A stretch of DNA of 64,000 nt from positions 62,001 to 126,000 of the forward strand of contig NZ_QFBC01000007.1 in NCBI RefSeq assembly GCF_003122325.1. The letters run 5' to 3'. The notes under the pieces are model-generated. The model was not told the DNA's origin. It ran no database searches and saw only the letters and a program-made list of their open reading frames with translations. Of this stretch, positions 36,631 through 45,456 are shown one piece after another (the first letter of the stretch is position 1; every line of letters starts with the position of its first letter). The position numbers and the translations under genes are program-made. The stretch comes from Rhizobium album. GTDB taxonomy: Bacteria; Pseudomonadota; Alphaproteobacteria; Rhizobiales; Rhizobiaceae.

Positions 36631-37449
36631 ATGAGCCACAAGACGACCGGCGAGAAGCTCTCCTTCCTGGTGCCGACCCTCTACATCATCTTTCTGCTCC
36701 TGCCGATCTACTGGCTGGTCAACATGAGCTTCAAGGAAAACGCCGAGATCACCGGCTCCTTCTCGTTATGGCCGATGAACCCGACGCTCAGGAACTACAT
36801 GGTGATCTTCACCGATCCCTCCTGGTACAACGGCTATATCAACTCGATCATCTACGTCTGCCTGAACACGGTGATTTCGGTGGCGGCGGCATTGCCGGCG
36901 GCCTATGCCTTCTCGCGCTATCGCTTCCTCGGCGACAAGCACCTGTTCTTCTGGCTGCTCACCAACCGCATGGCGCCGCCCGCCGTCTTCGCCCTGCCGT
37001 TCTTCCAGCTCTATTCGGCTTTCGGCCTGATCGACACGCATATTGCGGTCGCCATCGCCCACTGCCTGTTCAACGTGCCGCTGGCGGTGTGGATCCTCGA
37101 AGGCTTCATGTCGGGCGTGCCGAAGGAGATCGACGAGACGGCTTATATCGACGGCTATTCGTTCCCGCGTTTCTTCGTCAAGATCTTCATGCCGTTGATC
37201 GCCTCGGGCATCGGTGTCGCCGCCTTCTTCTGCTTCATGTTCTCCTGGGTGGAGCTCTTGCTCGCCCGGACGCTGACGACCACGGCCGCCAAGCCGATCT
37301 CGGCGATCATGACGCGCACGGTATCGGCCTCGGGCATGGATTGGGGCGTGCTGGCGGCGGCCGGCGTGCTGACCATCATTCCCGGCGCGCTCGTCATCTA
37401 TTTCGTCCGCAACTACATCGCCAAGGGTTTTGCGCTCGGCCGCGTCTAA
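36631..37449 (+). CDS. glpQ: Glycerol ABC transporter permease GlpQ
   Basis: A 272-residue MalG-like permease of the MetI superfamily with about six membrane segments. The EAA loop reads EIDETAYIDGYSFPRFF, with the conserved Gly, and lies between segments 4 and 5. It is partnered with GlpP. The start has a good ribosome site (AAAGGAGA). The name follows the rhizobial glpSTPQUV operon and has nothing to do with the E. coli glycerophosphodiesterase GlpQ. Confidence 0.88.
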   Translation: MSHKTTGEKLSFLVPTLYIIFLLLPIYWLVNMSFKENAEITGSFSLWPMNPTLRNYMVIFTDPSWYNGYINSIIYVCLNTVISVAAALPAAYAFSRYRFLGDKHLFFWLLTNRMAPPAVFALPFFQLYSAFGLIDTHIAVAIAHCLFNVPLAVWILEGFMSGVPKEIDETAYIDGYSFPRFFVKIFMPLIASGIGVAAFFCFMFSWVELLLARTLTTTAAKPISAIMTRTVSASGMDWGVLAAAGVLTIIPGALVIYFVRNYIAKGFALGRV

Positions 37450-37464
37450 GAGGAGGTTGATCCC

Positions 37465-37746
37465 ATGAACTTTTCCTGGATGGCCTGGACGCTGCCCACG
37501 GCCCTGTTCTTCATCACCATTTTCGCCCTGCTGATCGGCATGGCGGTCTGGGAATATTTTTCGCCCGGCGGCAATCCGCGGGTCGGCATCCTGCGCTTCG
37601 AGACGACGCGCGGCGACCGGCTGTTCATCTCGCTGCTCGGATCGGCATTCATTCATCTCGCATGGCTGGGTCTTGTCGGACCCAACCTGTGGTGGGCTCT
37701 TGCCCTCAGCGTCATCTACGCCATCGGCGTATTCAAGACCGTCTGA
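37465..37746 (+). CDS. glpU: DUF2160 membrane protein, glycerol transporter accessory GlpU
   Basis: A 93-residue protein with two or three membrane segments (about 8-30, 50-70, 73-91) and a conserved mid-part RVGILRFETTRGDRLFI. This is the DUF2160 family, which occurs between the permease and binding-protein genes of glycerol ABC operons in rhizobia. Its role is not established; it may stabilise the permease complex. The ribosome site is AGAGGAGG. Confidence 0.8.
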   Translation: MNFSWMAWTLPTALFFITIFALLIGMAVWEYFSPGGNPRVGILRFETTRGDRLFISLLGSAFIHLAWLGLVGPNLWWALALSVIYAIGVFKTV

Positions 37747-37764
37747 GGCAAGCGAATAGGGGGT

Positions 37765-37790
37765 GGCCGGCTTCCGGCCTCCTTTGGAGG
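37765..37790 (+). other. Intercistronic stem-loops between glpU and glpV
   Basis: GGCCGG-CTT-CCGGCC (37765-37779) overlaps CCTCC-TTT-GGAGG (37778-37790). There is no T-run. Such hairpins before a binding-protein gene often act as mRNA stabilisers or processing sites and raise binding-protein levels relative to the membrane parts; that function is inferred. Confidence 0.4.
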
Positions 37791-37830
37791 ACCAAGAACT
37801 GCAATCGCAACAACCTTAGGGAGGAAGAGC

Positions 37831-39549
37831 ATGCGACGGCATCTTTTGACGACGACGGCAGCGATGCTGCTGGCTTTGACCGGTTCGGCATACGCCGGCA
37901 TGGACGAGGCAAAGAAGTTCCTGGACGCGGAAATCGGCGATGTATCCAGCCTTTCGCGCGCCGACCAGGAAAAGGAAATGCAGTGGTTCATCGATGCGGC
38001 AAAACCGTTTGCCGGCATGGACATCAAGGTGGTATCCGAAACCATCACCACGCATGAATACGAATCCAAGGTTCTCGCCAAGGCGTTTTCCGAAATCACC
38101 GGCATCAAGATCACCCACGACCTGATCGGCGAAGGCGACGTCGTCGAGAAGCTGCAGACCCAGATGCAGTCGGGCGAAAACGTCTACGACGCCTATGTCA
38201 ACGACTCGGACCTGATCGGCACCCATTGGCGCTACCAGCAGGCCCGTTCGCTGACCAAGTGGATGGCCAACGAAGGCAAGGACGTCACCAATCCCGGCCT
38301 CGACCTCGACGACTTCATCGGCCTGAAGTTCACCACCGCTCCGGACGGCGATCTCTACCAGCTGCCCGACCAGCAGTTCGCCAACCTCTACTGGTTCCGC
38401 TACGACTGGTTCAACGACGAGAAGAACAAGGCCGACTTCAAGGCGAAGTACGGCTACGATCTCGGCGTTCCGGTCAACTGGTCGGCGTACGAAGACATCG
38501 CCGAATTCTTCACCGGCCGCGAGATCGACGGCAAGAAGGTCTATGGTCACATGGACTACGGCAAGAAGGACCCGTCGCTCGGCTGGCGCTTCACCGACGC
38601 CTGGCTGTCGATGGCCGGCAACGGCGACAAGGGCCTGCCGAACGGCCTGCCCGTCGACGAATGGGGCATCAAGGTCGACGAGAAGTCGCGTCCGGTCGGT
38701 TCGTGCGTCGCCCGCGGCGGCGATACCAACGGCCCGGCTTCGGTCTACGCCATCCAGAAGTACCTCGACTGGTTGAAGGCCTATGCACCGGCCGCTGCCC
38801 AGGGCATGACCTTCGGCGAAGCCGGCCCGGTCCCGGCGCAGGGCGAAGTGGCACAGCAGATGTTCACCTACACGGCGTTCACCGCCGACTTCGTCAAGGA
38901 CGGCCTGCCGGTGGTCAATGCCGACGGTACGCCGAAGTGGCGTTTTGCGCCAAGCCCGCATGGCGTCTACTGGAAGGACGGCATGAAACTCGGTTACCAG
39001 GACGTCGGTTCCTGGACGCTGCTGAAGTCGACCCCGGACGATCGCGCCAAGGCCGCATGGCTCTACGCCCAGTTCGTCGTCTCCAAGACGGTTGACGTCA
39101 AGAAGAGCCAGGTCGGTCTGACGCTGATCCGCGAATCGTCGATCCGCCACCAGTCCTTTACCGATCGCGCACCGAAACTCGGCGGCCTGATCGAGTTCTA
39201 CCGTTCGCCGGCCCGCGTCCAGTGGTCGCCGACCGGTACGAACATCCCGGACTATCCGAAGCTGGCACAGCTGTGGTGGCAGGCGATCGGCGATGCGTCG
39301 TCGGGTGCCAAGACCGCGCAGGAAGCGATGGACTCGCTGTGCGCCGAGCAGGAAAAGGTGCTGCAGCGCCTCGAACGCGCCGGTGTCCAGGGCGATATCG
39401 GCCCGAAGCTCGCCGAAGAGCATGACCTCGAATACTGGAACAAGGATGCCGTCGCAAAGGGCAACCTCGCGCCGCAGCTGAAGATCGAGAACGAAAAAGA
39501 AAAGCCGCTCACCGTCAACTACGACGAGCTGGTCAAGAGCTGGCAGTAA
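37831..39549 (+). CDS. glpV: Glycerol ABC transporter substrate-binding protein GlpV
   Basis: A 572-residue periplasmic solute-binding protein, long for the group-1 extracellular family. The signal peptide is clear (MRRHLLTTTAAMLLALTGS, cleavage near AYA-GMDEA). Conserved-looking blocks include ITHDLIGEGDVVEKLQTQMQ and YDAYVNDSDLIG in the N-lobe. It delivers glycerol to GlpPQ in the rhizobial GlpSTPQUV importer. The ribosome site is GGGAGGAAG. It is last in the operon and followed by a strong terminator. Confidence 0.9.
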   Translation: MRRHLLTTTAAMLLALTGSAYAGMDEAKKFLDAEIGDVSSLSRADQEKEMQWFIDAAKPFAGMDIKVVSETITTHEYESKVLAKAFSEITGIKITHDLIGEGDVVEKLQTQMQSGENVYDAYVNDSDLIGTHWRYQQARSLTKWMANEGKDVTNPGLDLDDFIGLKFTTAPDGDLYQLPDQQFANLYWFRYDWFNDEKNKADFKAKYGYDLGVPVNWSAYEDIAEFFTGREIDGKKVYGHMDYGKKDPSLGWRFTDAWLSMAGNGDKGLPNGLPVDEWGIKVDEKSRPVGSCVARGGDTNGPASVYAIQKYLDWLKAYAPAAAQGMTFGEAGPVPAQGEVAQQMFTYTAFTADFVKDGLPVVNADGTPKWRFAPSPHGVYWKDGMKLGYQDVGSWTLLKSTPDDRAKAAWLYAQFVVSKTVDVKKSQVGLTLIRESSIRHQSFTDRAPKLGGLIEFYRSPARVQWSPTGTNIPDYPKLAQLWWQAIGDASSGAKTAQEAMDSLCAEQEKVLQRLERAGVQGDIGPKLAEEHDLEYWNKDAVAKGNLAPQLKIENEKEKPLTVNYDELVKSWQ

Positions 39550-39573
39550 GCCACAGCTTTCTCGACATGAACG

Positions 39574-39609
39574 CGCCCGGGAGCTTCGGCTTCCGGGCGT
39601 TTTTGTTTT
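39574..39609 (+). terminator. Rho-independent terminator of the glp operon
   Basis: CGCCCGG / CCGGGCG with an inner GAGC/GCTT extension around a TTCG tetraloop, followed by TTTTTGTTTT. It starts 25 bp after glpV. Confidence 0.88.
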
Positions 39610-39747
39610 CGGGGATGCCTGTTCCGGGCGGAACAGCGCGGTGCGGGGCGCGGTGGCATAGTCGGGTCACTGGATGAGACGAACACATCCACACAGACAG
39701 ACAAACCGATCCACCGAAGCCAACAACCCGAACAATAGGAGCCGACC

Positions 39748-39948
39748 ATGCGCAACTTCCTTCTCGCCGCTGCCACTGCCGCCACTCTCGTCGTTTCGTT
39801 TGCCGCACCGTCCCTCGCCGGCGGCTACTACGGTGGCTACCAGTCCTACGACAGCTACGACTACCGTCCGAGCTGCTTCATCAAGAAGATCCGCACCTAC
39901 GATTATTACGGCAACGTCTACATCAAGAAGATCCGCGTCTGCCACTGA
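39748..39948 (+). CDS. Small exported Tyr-rich hypothetical protein
   Basis: A 66-residue protein with a clear signal peptide (about 1-24, cleavage near SLA-GG). The mature part of about 42 residues is rich in Tyr, Gly and Lys, with two cysteines and the twice-occurring IKKIR. The ribosome site AGGAG lies 7 bp before the ATG. Small exported proteins of this kind are common and mostly uncharacterised in rhizobia. It is flanked by the glp terminator and a strong hairpin, so it is a single-gene unit. Function unknown. Confidence 0.65.
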   Translation: MRNFLLAAATAATLVVSFAAPSLAGGYYGGYQSYDSYDYRPSCFIKKIRTYDYYGNVYIKKIRVCH

Positions 39949-39981
39949 TCCACGGCAGCTGATACCATAGACCTCCCACTT

Positions 39982-40010
39982 CGGCCCGGATGTTCCCTGC
40001 ATCCGGGCCG
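39982..40010. terminator. 11-bp perfect hairpin between convergent genes
   Basis: CGGCCCGGATG pairs perfectly with CATCCGGGCCG around a 7-base loop, between the small exported-protein gene (+) and the enolase-superfamily gene (-). It lacks a good T-run on either strand, so termination is likely but unproven; it may act on both strands. Confidence 0.45.
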
Positions 40011-40032
40011 GAGTGTTGCTGGCAGTGCGTCG

Positions 40033-41157
40033 TTACGCGATGCGTGTCGCCTTCAGCCGTTCCTCGTCGAGGACGATGCCGAGGCCGGGGGCTTCGCCCA
40101 GTTCCAGCCAGCCATCCTTGTGTTTCAACGGCGAGACCATCGGATAATCGCGACGCGCCTCGCTCCATTCCGGATTGTCATAGGGATATTCGAGGAACGG
40201 GGCGTCGCCGCAGCCGGCGGTCAAGTGGGCGTTGGCGAGCACGCCGATGCCGTTGGTCCAGGAATGCGGCGTCATCATCACGCCCGCTTCGCGCGCCTGC
40301 CAGGCAAGCCTGCGGCAACCGGTGATGCCGCCGACCAGCGCCACGTCCGGCTGGATGACGTCGAAAGCGCGTTCTTCGATGATATCGCGGAATTCGTAGA
40401 GTTCGCGGGTCAACTCGCCGCCGGCGATGCGCAGGCCGGTGGCATCGGCAAGCCGCCGCATGCCCTTGCGGTCGGAGCGAAACAGCGGCTCCTCCATCCA
40501 GTAGATGCCGAGCCGTTCCAGCTCCCTCGCCACGGCCAGCGCATCCTTGAAGGTCCAGGGAAGCGTCGTGTCCCAGGGCATGCGCCAACCCTGGTTGCAA
40601 TCGACCATCAGTTCCAGCCGATCGCCGACGCGGGCGCGGATCGCCTCCAGCGCCTTGACATCCGCCTTCCAGCCGCCACGGCCGCCGGCCGATGAGGAAA
40701 AGCGCACCTTCATCGCCGCAAAACCCTCCTCGATATACCGCTCTGCCTGCTCGGCCATGGCAGCCGGTGCGCGCAACACGCCCGAGGAGGCGTAAAGACG
40801 CACCTTGTCGGCCCGGCCACCCAGCAAACGCCAGACCGGCTCGCCGGTGATCTTGCCCGACAGATCCCAGAGCGCCAGGTCCATCGGCCAGCAGCGGCCG
40901 TAGTGGAAGTTAATGTGCGACAGCACTTCATAATGGCGTTCGAGATGGCGCGGGTCCTGGCCGATGAACAGGTCTTCGTGCCCCTCGAAGCCTTTCATCA
41001 GATCGCCCGAACCGATGCCCTCCCGGCCCTCGTCGTCGCGCACGCGGACGATGGTCGCATCGAAATGTTTGCGCGGCCGGCCATCCCAGCTGGCCTTGAA
41101 AGCCGGGTCGAGGGCGAGGCGGTGGTGGGTGATCTCGATGGATACGATCTTGCTCAT
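40033..41157 (-). CDS. Mandelate racemase/muconate lactonizing (enolase superfamily) enzyme
   Basis: A 374-residue enolase-superfamily enzyme of the mandelate racemase subgroup, probably an acid-sugar dehydratase or racemase. Catalytic features are: the lysine motif as K150-V-R152 (KxK in many members), Mg2+ ligands D186 (VDCNQG), E222 (MEEPL) and E248 (AGGEL), and the general base H298 (MTPHSW). All the metal ligands are intact, so it should be active. The second motif position Arg instead of Lys distinguishes it. It lies 111 bp after an Fe-dependent dehydrogenase gene in the same direction. The substrate cannot be read from sequence. Confidence 0.85.
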   Translation of the reverse strand: MSKIVSIEITHHRLALDPAFKASWDGRPRKHFDATIVRVRDDEGREGIGSGDLMKGFEGHEDLFIGQDPRHLERHYEVLSHINFHYGRCWPMDLALWDLSGKITGEPVWRLLGGRADKVRLYASSGVLRAPAAMAEQAERYIEEGFAAMKVRFSSSAGGRGGWKADVKALEAIRARVGDRLELMVDCNQGWRMPWDTTLPWTFKDALAVARELERLGIYWMEEPLFRSDRKGMRRLADATGLRIAGGELTRELYEFRDIIEERAFDVIQPDVALVGGITGCRRLAWQAREAGVMMTPHSWTNGIGVLANAHLTAGCGDAPFLEYPYDNPEWSEARRDYPMVSPLKHKDGWLELGEAPGLGIVLDEERLKATRIA

Positions 41158-41268
41158 GGGGTCCCTCCCTGCTCCATTTTCAGCCGTAACAACGCTCCCC
41201 CTCGCCGCGATCGCCGTATCGGGCGTGGATGGACGACCGCCGGTCGCGGGTGGTCGGCAAGGGCCATC

Positions 41269-42417
41269 CTATTGACCTTTCGCCAGCGCGAGCATGGCGG
41301 CAGCGAAATCGTCGATATCGCCATCCGTGACGTCGCGAATGGTCGAGCGGCGCATCGGCAGGTTTTCCGCTGCCCGCATTTCCGCGGCAAGCGCGGCGGC
41401 CGTGACACCCCCGAAACTTTCCGGCAAGGCACGGACGATGCCGCAGCGGGTCATCCAGTTCGAAACGAAGTCCGGCAAAGCGGCGACGTCGGCGAGGCCG
41501 CAGGCACGCGCAGCCGCATTCAGATCGTCCGTATCCGCCTCTACCAGCCATGCAAGCGTCGCCTCGAAACCGAGTGCGGTGGCAAGGCCGTGATGCACCG
41601 GCGCCAATCCGGCCAACGCGTGACTGATGTTGTGGGCAATCGCCGTGCCGCAATTGTCGATTGCGATACCGGCATAACAGGAGCCGAGCAGCACTTTTCC
41701 GCGCGCCTCCAGGTTTTCCGGCTCCTTCACCGCAGTTTCCAGTGCGCCTGTCAAAAGCCGCAACGCTTCATGGCCGTAAAACCTGCCGCCGGCATGGGCA
41801 TTGCGGTTGGTCGAGGCCTCGAAGGCGTGGATGAAGGCGTCGAGGCCGCACCAGGCCGTCAGGTGCGCCGGCAGGGACACCGTCAGCGCCGGATCGAGGA
41901 TCACCAGGTCGGCCTTCGTCTCCGCCCCCCAGATCCACAGCTTCTTGCCTTCCGGACCGGCGAAGATGTTGGTGGCGGAGGTTTCCGAACCGGTGCCGGC
42001 CGTCGTTGGCACCATGATCTTCTTGAGCGGATTTTTCGGCAGCGGATGGGCCGCCAGCGCGTAAAACATCGGGTCCTCGCCCGAGGCCGCGCAACAGGCG
42101 ACAATTTTTGCGATATCGAGCGCAGAGCCGCCGCCGACGCCGATCACCAGTCCGGCGCCATCGGCCGCCTTGATCGCCGCGTGCAGGTGCGCCAGCTTCG
42201 GTTCGCCGGAAAAATCGGAAAAGATCGCGGCGGCAACACCCTCGGCTTCGAGTTCCTGCCGCAGCCTTTCGCCGAAGCCGGATTGCGCCAGGAAACCATC
42301 CATGACGACGAGGGCGCGCGTGGCGCCGAAAGATCTGGCCGCGGGCGCGATCTGGGCAGCGCTGCCGGCGGAAAAACGGATTTCCGGGATGAAGGAGGTG
42401 GTGAATTGCACGGGCAT
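41269..42417 (-). CDS. Iron-containing alcohol dehydrogenase family protein
   Basis: A 382-residue group III metal-dependent alcohol dehydrogenase. The NAD(P) motif GGGSALDIAK (95-104) and TTAGTGSET (138-146) are typical; metal ligands fit D193, H197 (LDAFIHAFEA), H262 or H266 and H276 (VHHGLATAL). Such enzymes reduce or oxidise aldehydes, alcohols or maleylacetate. The ATG at 42417 (MPVQFTTS) was preferred over a GTG at 42447, which would add ten residues. It is transcribed away from a LysR gene and towards the enolase-superfamily gene, giving a likely two-gene catabolic unit. Confidence 0.82.
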   Translation of the reverse strand: MPVQFTTSFIPEIRFSAGSAAQIAPAARSFGATRALVVMDGFLAQSGFGERLRQELEAEGVAAAIFSDFSGEPKLAHLHAAIKAADGAGLVIGVGGGSALDIAKIVACCAASGEDPMFYALAAHPLPKNPLKKIMVPTTAGTGSETSATNIFAGPEGKKLWIWGAETKADLVILDPALTVSLPAHLTAWCGLDAFIHAFEASTNRNAHAGGRFYGHEALRLLTGALETAVKEPENLEARGKVLLGSCYAGIAIDNCGTAIAHNISHALAGLAPVHHGLATALGFEATLAWLVEADTDDLNAAARACGLADVAALPDFVSNWMTRCGIVRALPESFGGVTAAALAAEMRAAENLPMRRSTIRDVTDGDIDDFAAAMLALAKGQ

Positions 42418-42522
42418 CGTTCCGTAAGAGTTCGGTTCGAGCAACACTCTGCACTACAAGCTCAACTATTCAAATCCGGGCTTTTCTAGGGTAATTGGAT
42501 AACTTCAATTTATGGAGAAGCC
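42418..42522. promoter_or_regulatory. Divergent Fe-ADH/LysR promoter region
   Basis: A 105-bp divergent region. AATTG (42493-42497) and CAATT (42506-42510), 8 bp apart, form a small inverted repeat with the T-N11-A character of LysR sites, just before the LysR gene start. Autoregulation is plausible. Confidence 0.35.
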
Positions 42523-43425
42523 ATGCTCGACCGAATCCCGCTGGAGGCCTTCCGCGTTTTCGATGCCGCCTGCCGGTTCATGAATTTTTCGCGTGCCGGG
42601 CGCGAGTTGAACATCACCCAGGCGGCCGTCAGCCATCGCATCAAGGGGCTCGAGGACCAATTGGGCGTGCCGCTGTTCACCCGCCGCGGCCGCAACCTTG
42701 CCCTGACCGCTGCAGGCGAACGATTGTTCCAGCGGGTGCGGGCCACGCTGGAATATCTGGAGGAAAGCCTGGAGCCGTTTCGCGGCGGCGCGCCGGAAAT
42801 TATTTCGATCGCCGCCAGCGGTTCGGTGTCTCATCTCTGGCTTGGCGAGCATCTGAGGGCGTTCAGCATCGAAAACCCTTCGGTTTCCGTTCGGCTGCTG
42901 ACGACGGATTCGCCCTCCGAACTGGCGTCGGAAACCAACGATCTCGTCATCCTCTATTCCACCGGCGAGCACCCGCGCTGGGATCTGGGATTGCTGATGA
43001 AAGAAACCCTCGTGCCCGTGGCATCGCCCACCTATCTGGAAGCAAGGGGGCTTGCGGCCGCATCGCTGACGGCGGACGACATTGCCGGCCTCGATCTCAT
43101 CGACTACGAGCGTTTCAACGCCCATTGGGTCTCGTTCCGGCAATGGTTCAACCGCATTCCGCATCCGCCGAAACGCCGGATCGTCAATCCGCGCTTTTCC
43201 TTCACCACCTATTTCATGGCGATCGACGCCGCCGTGCGGGGGGATGGCATCGCGCTCGGCAGCATCGGCCTGATCACCCAGCACCTGCAGCAGGGAAGGC
43301 TCGTGGCCGTTGGGCGGGACCGGGTGGAAACCGGCTTCGGTTATTATCTCGGCATGCCGCGATACCGGACCGTTTCGGCCGAAGCCATGAAGCTGCACCA
43401 GCGCCTGCTGGCGACCGAAGGATAA
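42523..43425 (+). CDS. LysR-family regulator (GcvA-like)
   Basis: A 300-residue LysR regulator with HTH at about 6-62 (NFSRAGRELNITQAAVSHRIKGLEDQLGV) and an effector domain. The pattern AVSHRIKxLExxLGxxLFxR is typical of the GcvA/AmpR subgroup. It is divergent from the Fe-alcohol dehydrogenase and probably regulates it together with the enolase-superfamily gene. The ATG follows GGAGAAG. The effector is unknown. Confidence 0.85.
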   Translation: MLDRIPLEAFRVFDAACRFMNFSRAGRELNITQAAVSHRIKGLEDQLGVPLFTRRGRNLALTAAGERLFQRVRATLEYLEESLEPFRGGAPEIISIAASGSVSHLWLGEHLRAFSIENPSVSVRLLTTDSPSELASETNDLVILYSTGEHPRWDLGLLMKETLVPVASPTYLEARGLAAASLTADDIAGLDLIDYERFNAHWVSFRQWFNRIPHPPKRRIVNPRFSFTTYFMAIDAAVRGDGIALGSIGLITQHLQQGRLVAVGRDRVETGFGYYLGMPRYRTVSAEAMKLHQRLLATEG

Positions 43426-43478
43426 CGCCAGGACGGCGCCCGCGACAGCCAGACCGTCGGCCGGCTCTGCTGCACGAT

Positions 43479-45179
43479 TTACTCCCCGGCGACGAGCCGC
43501 AGCTTCGATACGCCGTTCCCCCGGCCCCTGTCCGCCGCCGTCGTGAGGCGGAACTGGCTCAGAAGCCTGGCCAACTGCTCGGTCTGCTCGGCGAGCACGT
43601 TGCTTGCCGCCGTCGTTTCCTCAACCATGGCGGCGTTCTTCTGGGTGTTCTGGTCGATGATGTTGACGGCCTGGTTGATTTCCCGAAGCGCCGTCGCCTG
43701 TTCGCGGGCACCCTGGACGATCGCATCGATGTCGCCATGGATCTGGCCGACCTCGGAAACGATCACCGTCAGCGCCTCGCCCGTCTTGTCGACCAGGGTC
43801 ACGCCGTTCTTCACCAGTTCGCTGGAGCCATGGATAAGCTCCTTGATTTCTTTCGCGGCCCTGGCGGAGCGCTGCGCCAGTTCACGCACCTCCTGCGCCA
43901 CCACCGCAAAACCCTTGCCCGCCTCGCCGGCCCGCGCCGCCTCGACGCCGGCATTCAACGCCAGCAGGTTGGTCTGGAAGGCGATATCGTCGATGACGCC
44001 GATGATGTTGTTGATCTCCTTCGACGACTTCTCGATCTCACCCATGGCGTCGATGGCGTTGCGCACGACGAGCCCCGATTGTTCGGCGCCGCCCTTGGTC
44101 TTGGCGACCAGCCGCCCGGCCGCTTCGGCAAGCCGGCTGGTATCGGTGACGGTGGTGGAAATCTCTTCGATCGCTGCGGCGGTTTCTTCCACCGATGCCG
44201 CCTGCTGTTCGGTCCGGCGGGCGAGATCACCGGCTGCGGAGCGGATTTCGCCCGAACCGCCGGCGATGGATTTCGCCGTCTCGCCGACGATCAGCATCGC
44301 CTGCTGCAGCTTTTCGCTCGCCTCGTTGAAGTCGTGACGCACCTTTTCCATGCTGGGAACGAAGGTGTCGTCGAGATGCCGCGTCAAATCTCCATCCGCC
44401 AAGGCGCGCAAGCCGTCTCCCAGCGCGACGATGGCACTCATGCGCGGCGTGACGTCGGTGGCAAACTTCACGACCTTCACGACCTTGCCGCTGATATCGA
44501 CGATCGGGTTGTAGGCGGCCTGGATCCAGACCTCGCCGCCATTCTTGCCGTACCGCACGAATTCGTTGGCGATAAACTCTCCGGCAGCCAGTCGTTTCCA
44601 GAACGTTGCATAGTCCGCCGAGCGCACGTAAGCCGGATCGCAGAACATGCTGTGATGCCTGCCGACGATTTCCGACAATTGGTAACCGGTCGTCCGGCAG
44701 AAATTCTCGTTTGCCGTCAGGATCTCGCCGGTCGGCGTGAATTCGATGACCGCCTGCGCCTTGGAAATCGCCGCAAGCTTGCCCTCGTCCTCGGCGGCCC
44801 TCTGCTTTGCCGCAGTGATATCGGTCGCAAACTTGACGATCTTGTAAGGCTTGCCGTTCTTCAGGACCGGGTTGTAACTTGCCTGGATCCAGATTTCCCG
44901 GCCACCCTTGGCGATGCGCTTGTAGGAACGGGCATCGAAATTGCCGGTGGCAAGTTTGGCCCAGAAATCGCGATAGTCCTGCGAGGCGACATAGGCCGGA
45001 TCGCAGAACATGCGATGATGCTGGCCGACGATCTCCGCAAGGGAGTAGCCGATCGTTTGGCAGAAATTTCCGTTGGCGTGCAGAACGGTCCCCTGCAGAT
45101 CGAACTCGATGATCGCCATCGAATTGGAGAGCGCGGCCATGACCCGCTGGGCATCCCTGGTGAAGTCGTATGCAAACAT
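43479..45179 (-). CDS. Soluble double-PAS methyl-accepting chemotaxis protein
   Basis: A 566-residue chemoreceptor without membrane segments. It has two tandem PAS domains (about 12-125 and 134-247), each followed by a PAC-type [20 protein letters not shown] end, a short HAMP-like linker (about 255-300) and a methyl-accepting signalling domain whose hairpin tip is [19 protein letters not shown]. The cytosolic, Aer-like arrangement suggests sensing of an internal or redox cue, but no heme or flavin ligand can be named. The two PAS repeats share [13 protein letters not shown], so the pair arose by duplication. The ATG at 45179 has GGGAGA upstream. No CheR/CheB-binding pentapeptide ends the protein. 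Confidence 0.88.
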   Translation of the reverse strand: MFAYDFTRDAQRVMAALSNSMAIIEFDLQGTVLHANGNFCQTIGYSLAEIVGQHHRMFCDPAYVASQDYRDFWAKLATGNFDARSYKRIAKGGREIWIQASYNPVLKNGKPYKIVKFATDITAAKQRAAEDEGKLAAISKAQAVIEFTPTGEILTANENFCRTTGYQLSEIVGRHHSMFCDPAYVRSADYATFWKRLAAGEFIANEFVRYGKNGGEVWIQAAYNPIVDISGKVVKVVKFATDVTPRMSAIVALGDGLRALADGDLTRHLDDTFVPSMEKVRHDFNEASEKLQQAMLIVGETAKSIAGGSGEIRSAAGDLARRTEQQAASVEETAAAIEEISTTVTDTSRLAEAAGRLVAKTKGGAEQSGLVVRNAIDAMGEIEKSSKEINNIIGVIDDIAFQTNLLALNAGVEAARAGEAGKGFAVVAQEVRELAQRSARAAKEIKELIHGSSELVKNGVTLVDKTGEALTVIVSEVGQIHGDIDAIVQGAREQATALREINQAVNIIDQNTQKNAAMVEETTAASNVLAEQTEQLARLLSQFRLTTAADRGRGNGVSKLRLVAGE

Positions 45180-45401
45180 CGGCGTCTCCCAACCCAATCC
45201 TGTTTCCTACGTTCCATCGGCGGGTTACCGCCTGTTCAACTCCTTGACGCAACGTCACCGGTTCCCGATACCGGGCCGGCCAAGAACAACTTATGGAATA
45301 ATATGAAATCTCTTATGCAATTTAAAATATATCAGACATTGTTAAAATACATTTAAGCAAGCGAGCCAATTATTCCCTGTCATTTCCACCCCGAAACAGA
45401 G
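45180..45401. other. Intergenic, between CheW and chemoreceptor genes
   Basis: No gene seen. An AT-rich stretch at about 45290-45360 upstream of the chemoreceptor gene probably holds its promoter. Confidence 0.35.
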
Positions 45402-45430
45402 ACGCCCGGGAGCCGATGGCGCCCGGGCGT
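45402..45430 (-). terminator. Hairpin after cheW-like gene
   Basis: ACGCCCGGG / CCCGGGCGT forms a 9-bp perfect stem with an 11-base loop, 26 bp past the cheW stop. The following minus-strand sequence has only a short T-run (CTCTGTTTC), so it is terminator-like rather than certain. Confidence 0.5.
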
Positions 45431-45456
45431 TCTGAAGGAAGACAATTCCGTGAGGA

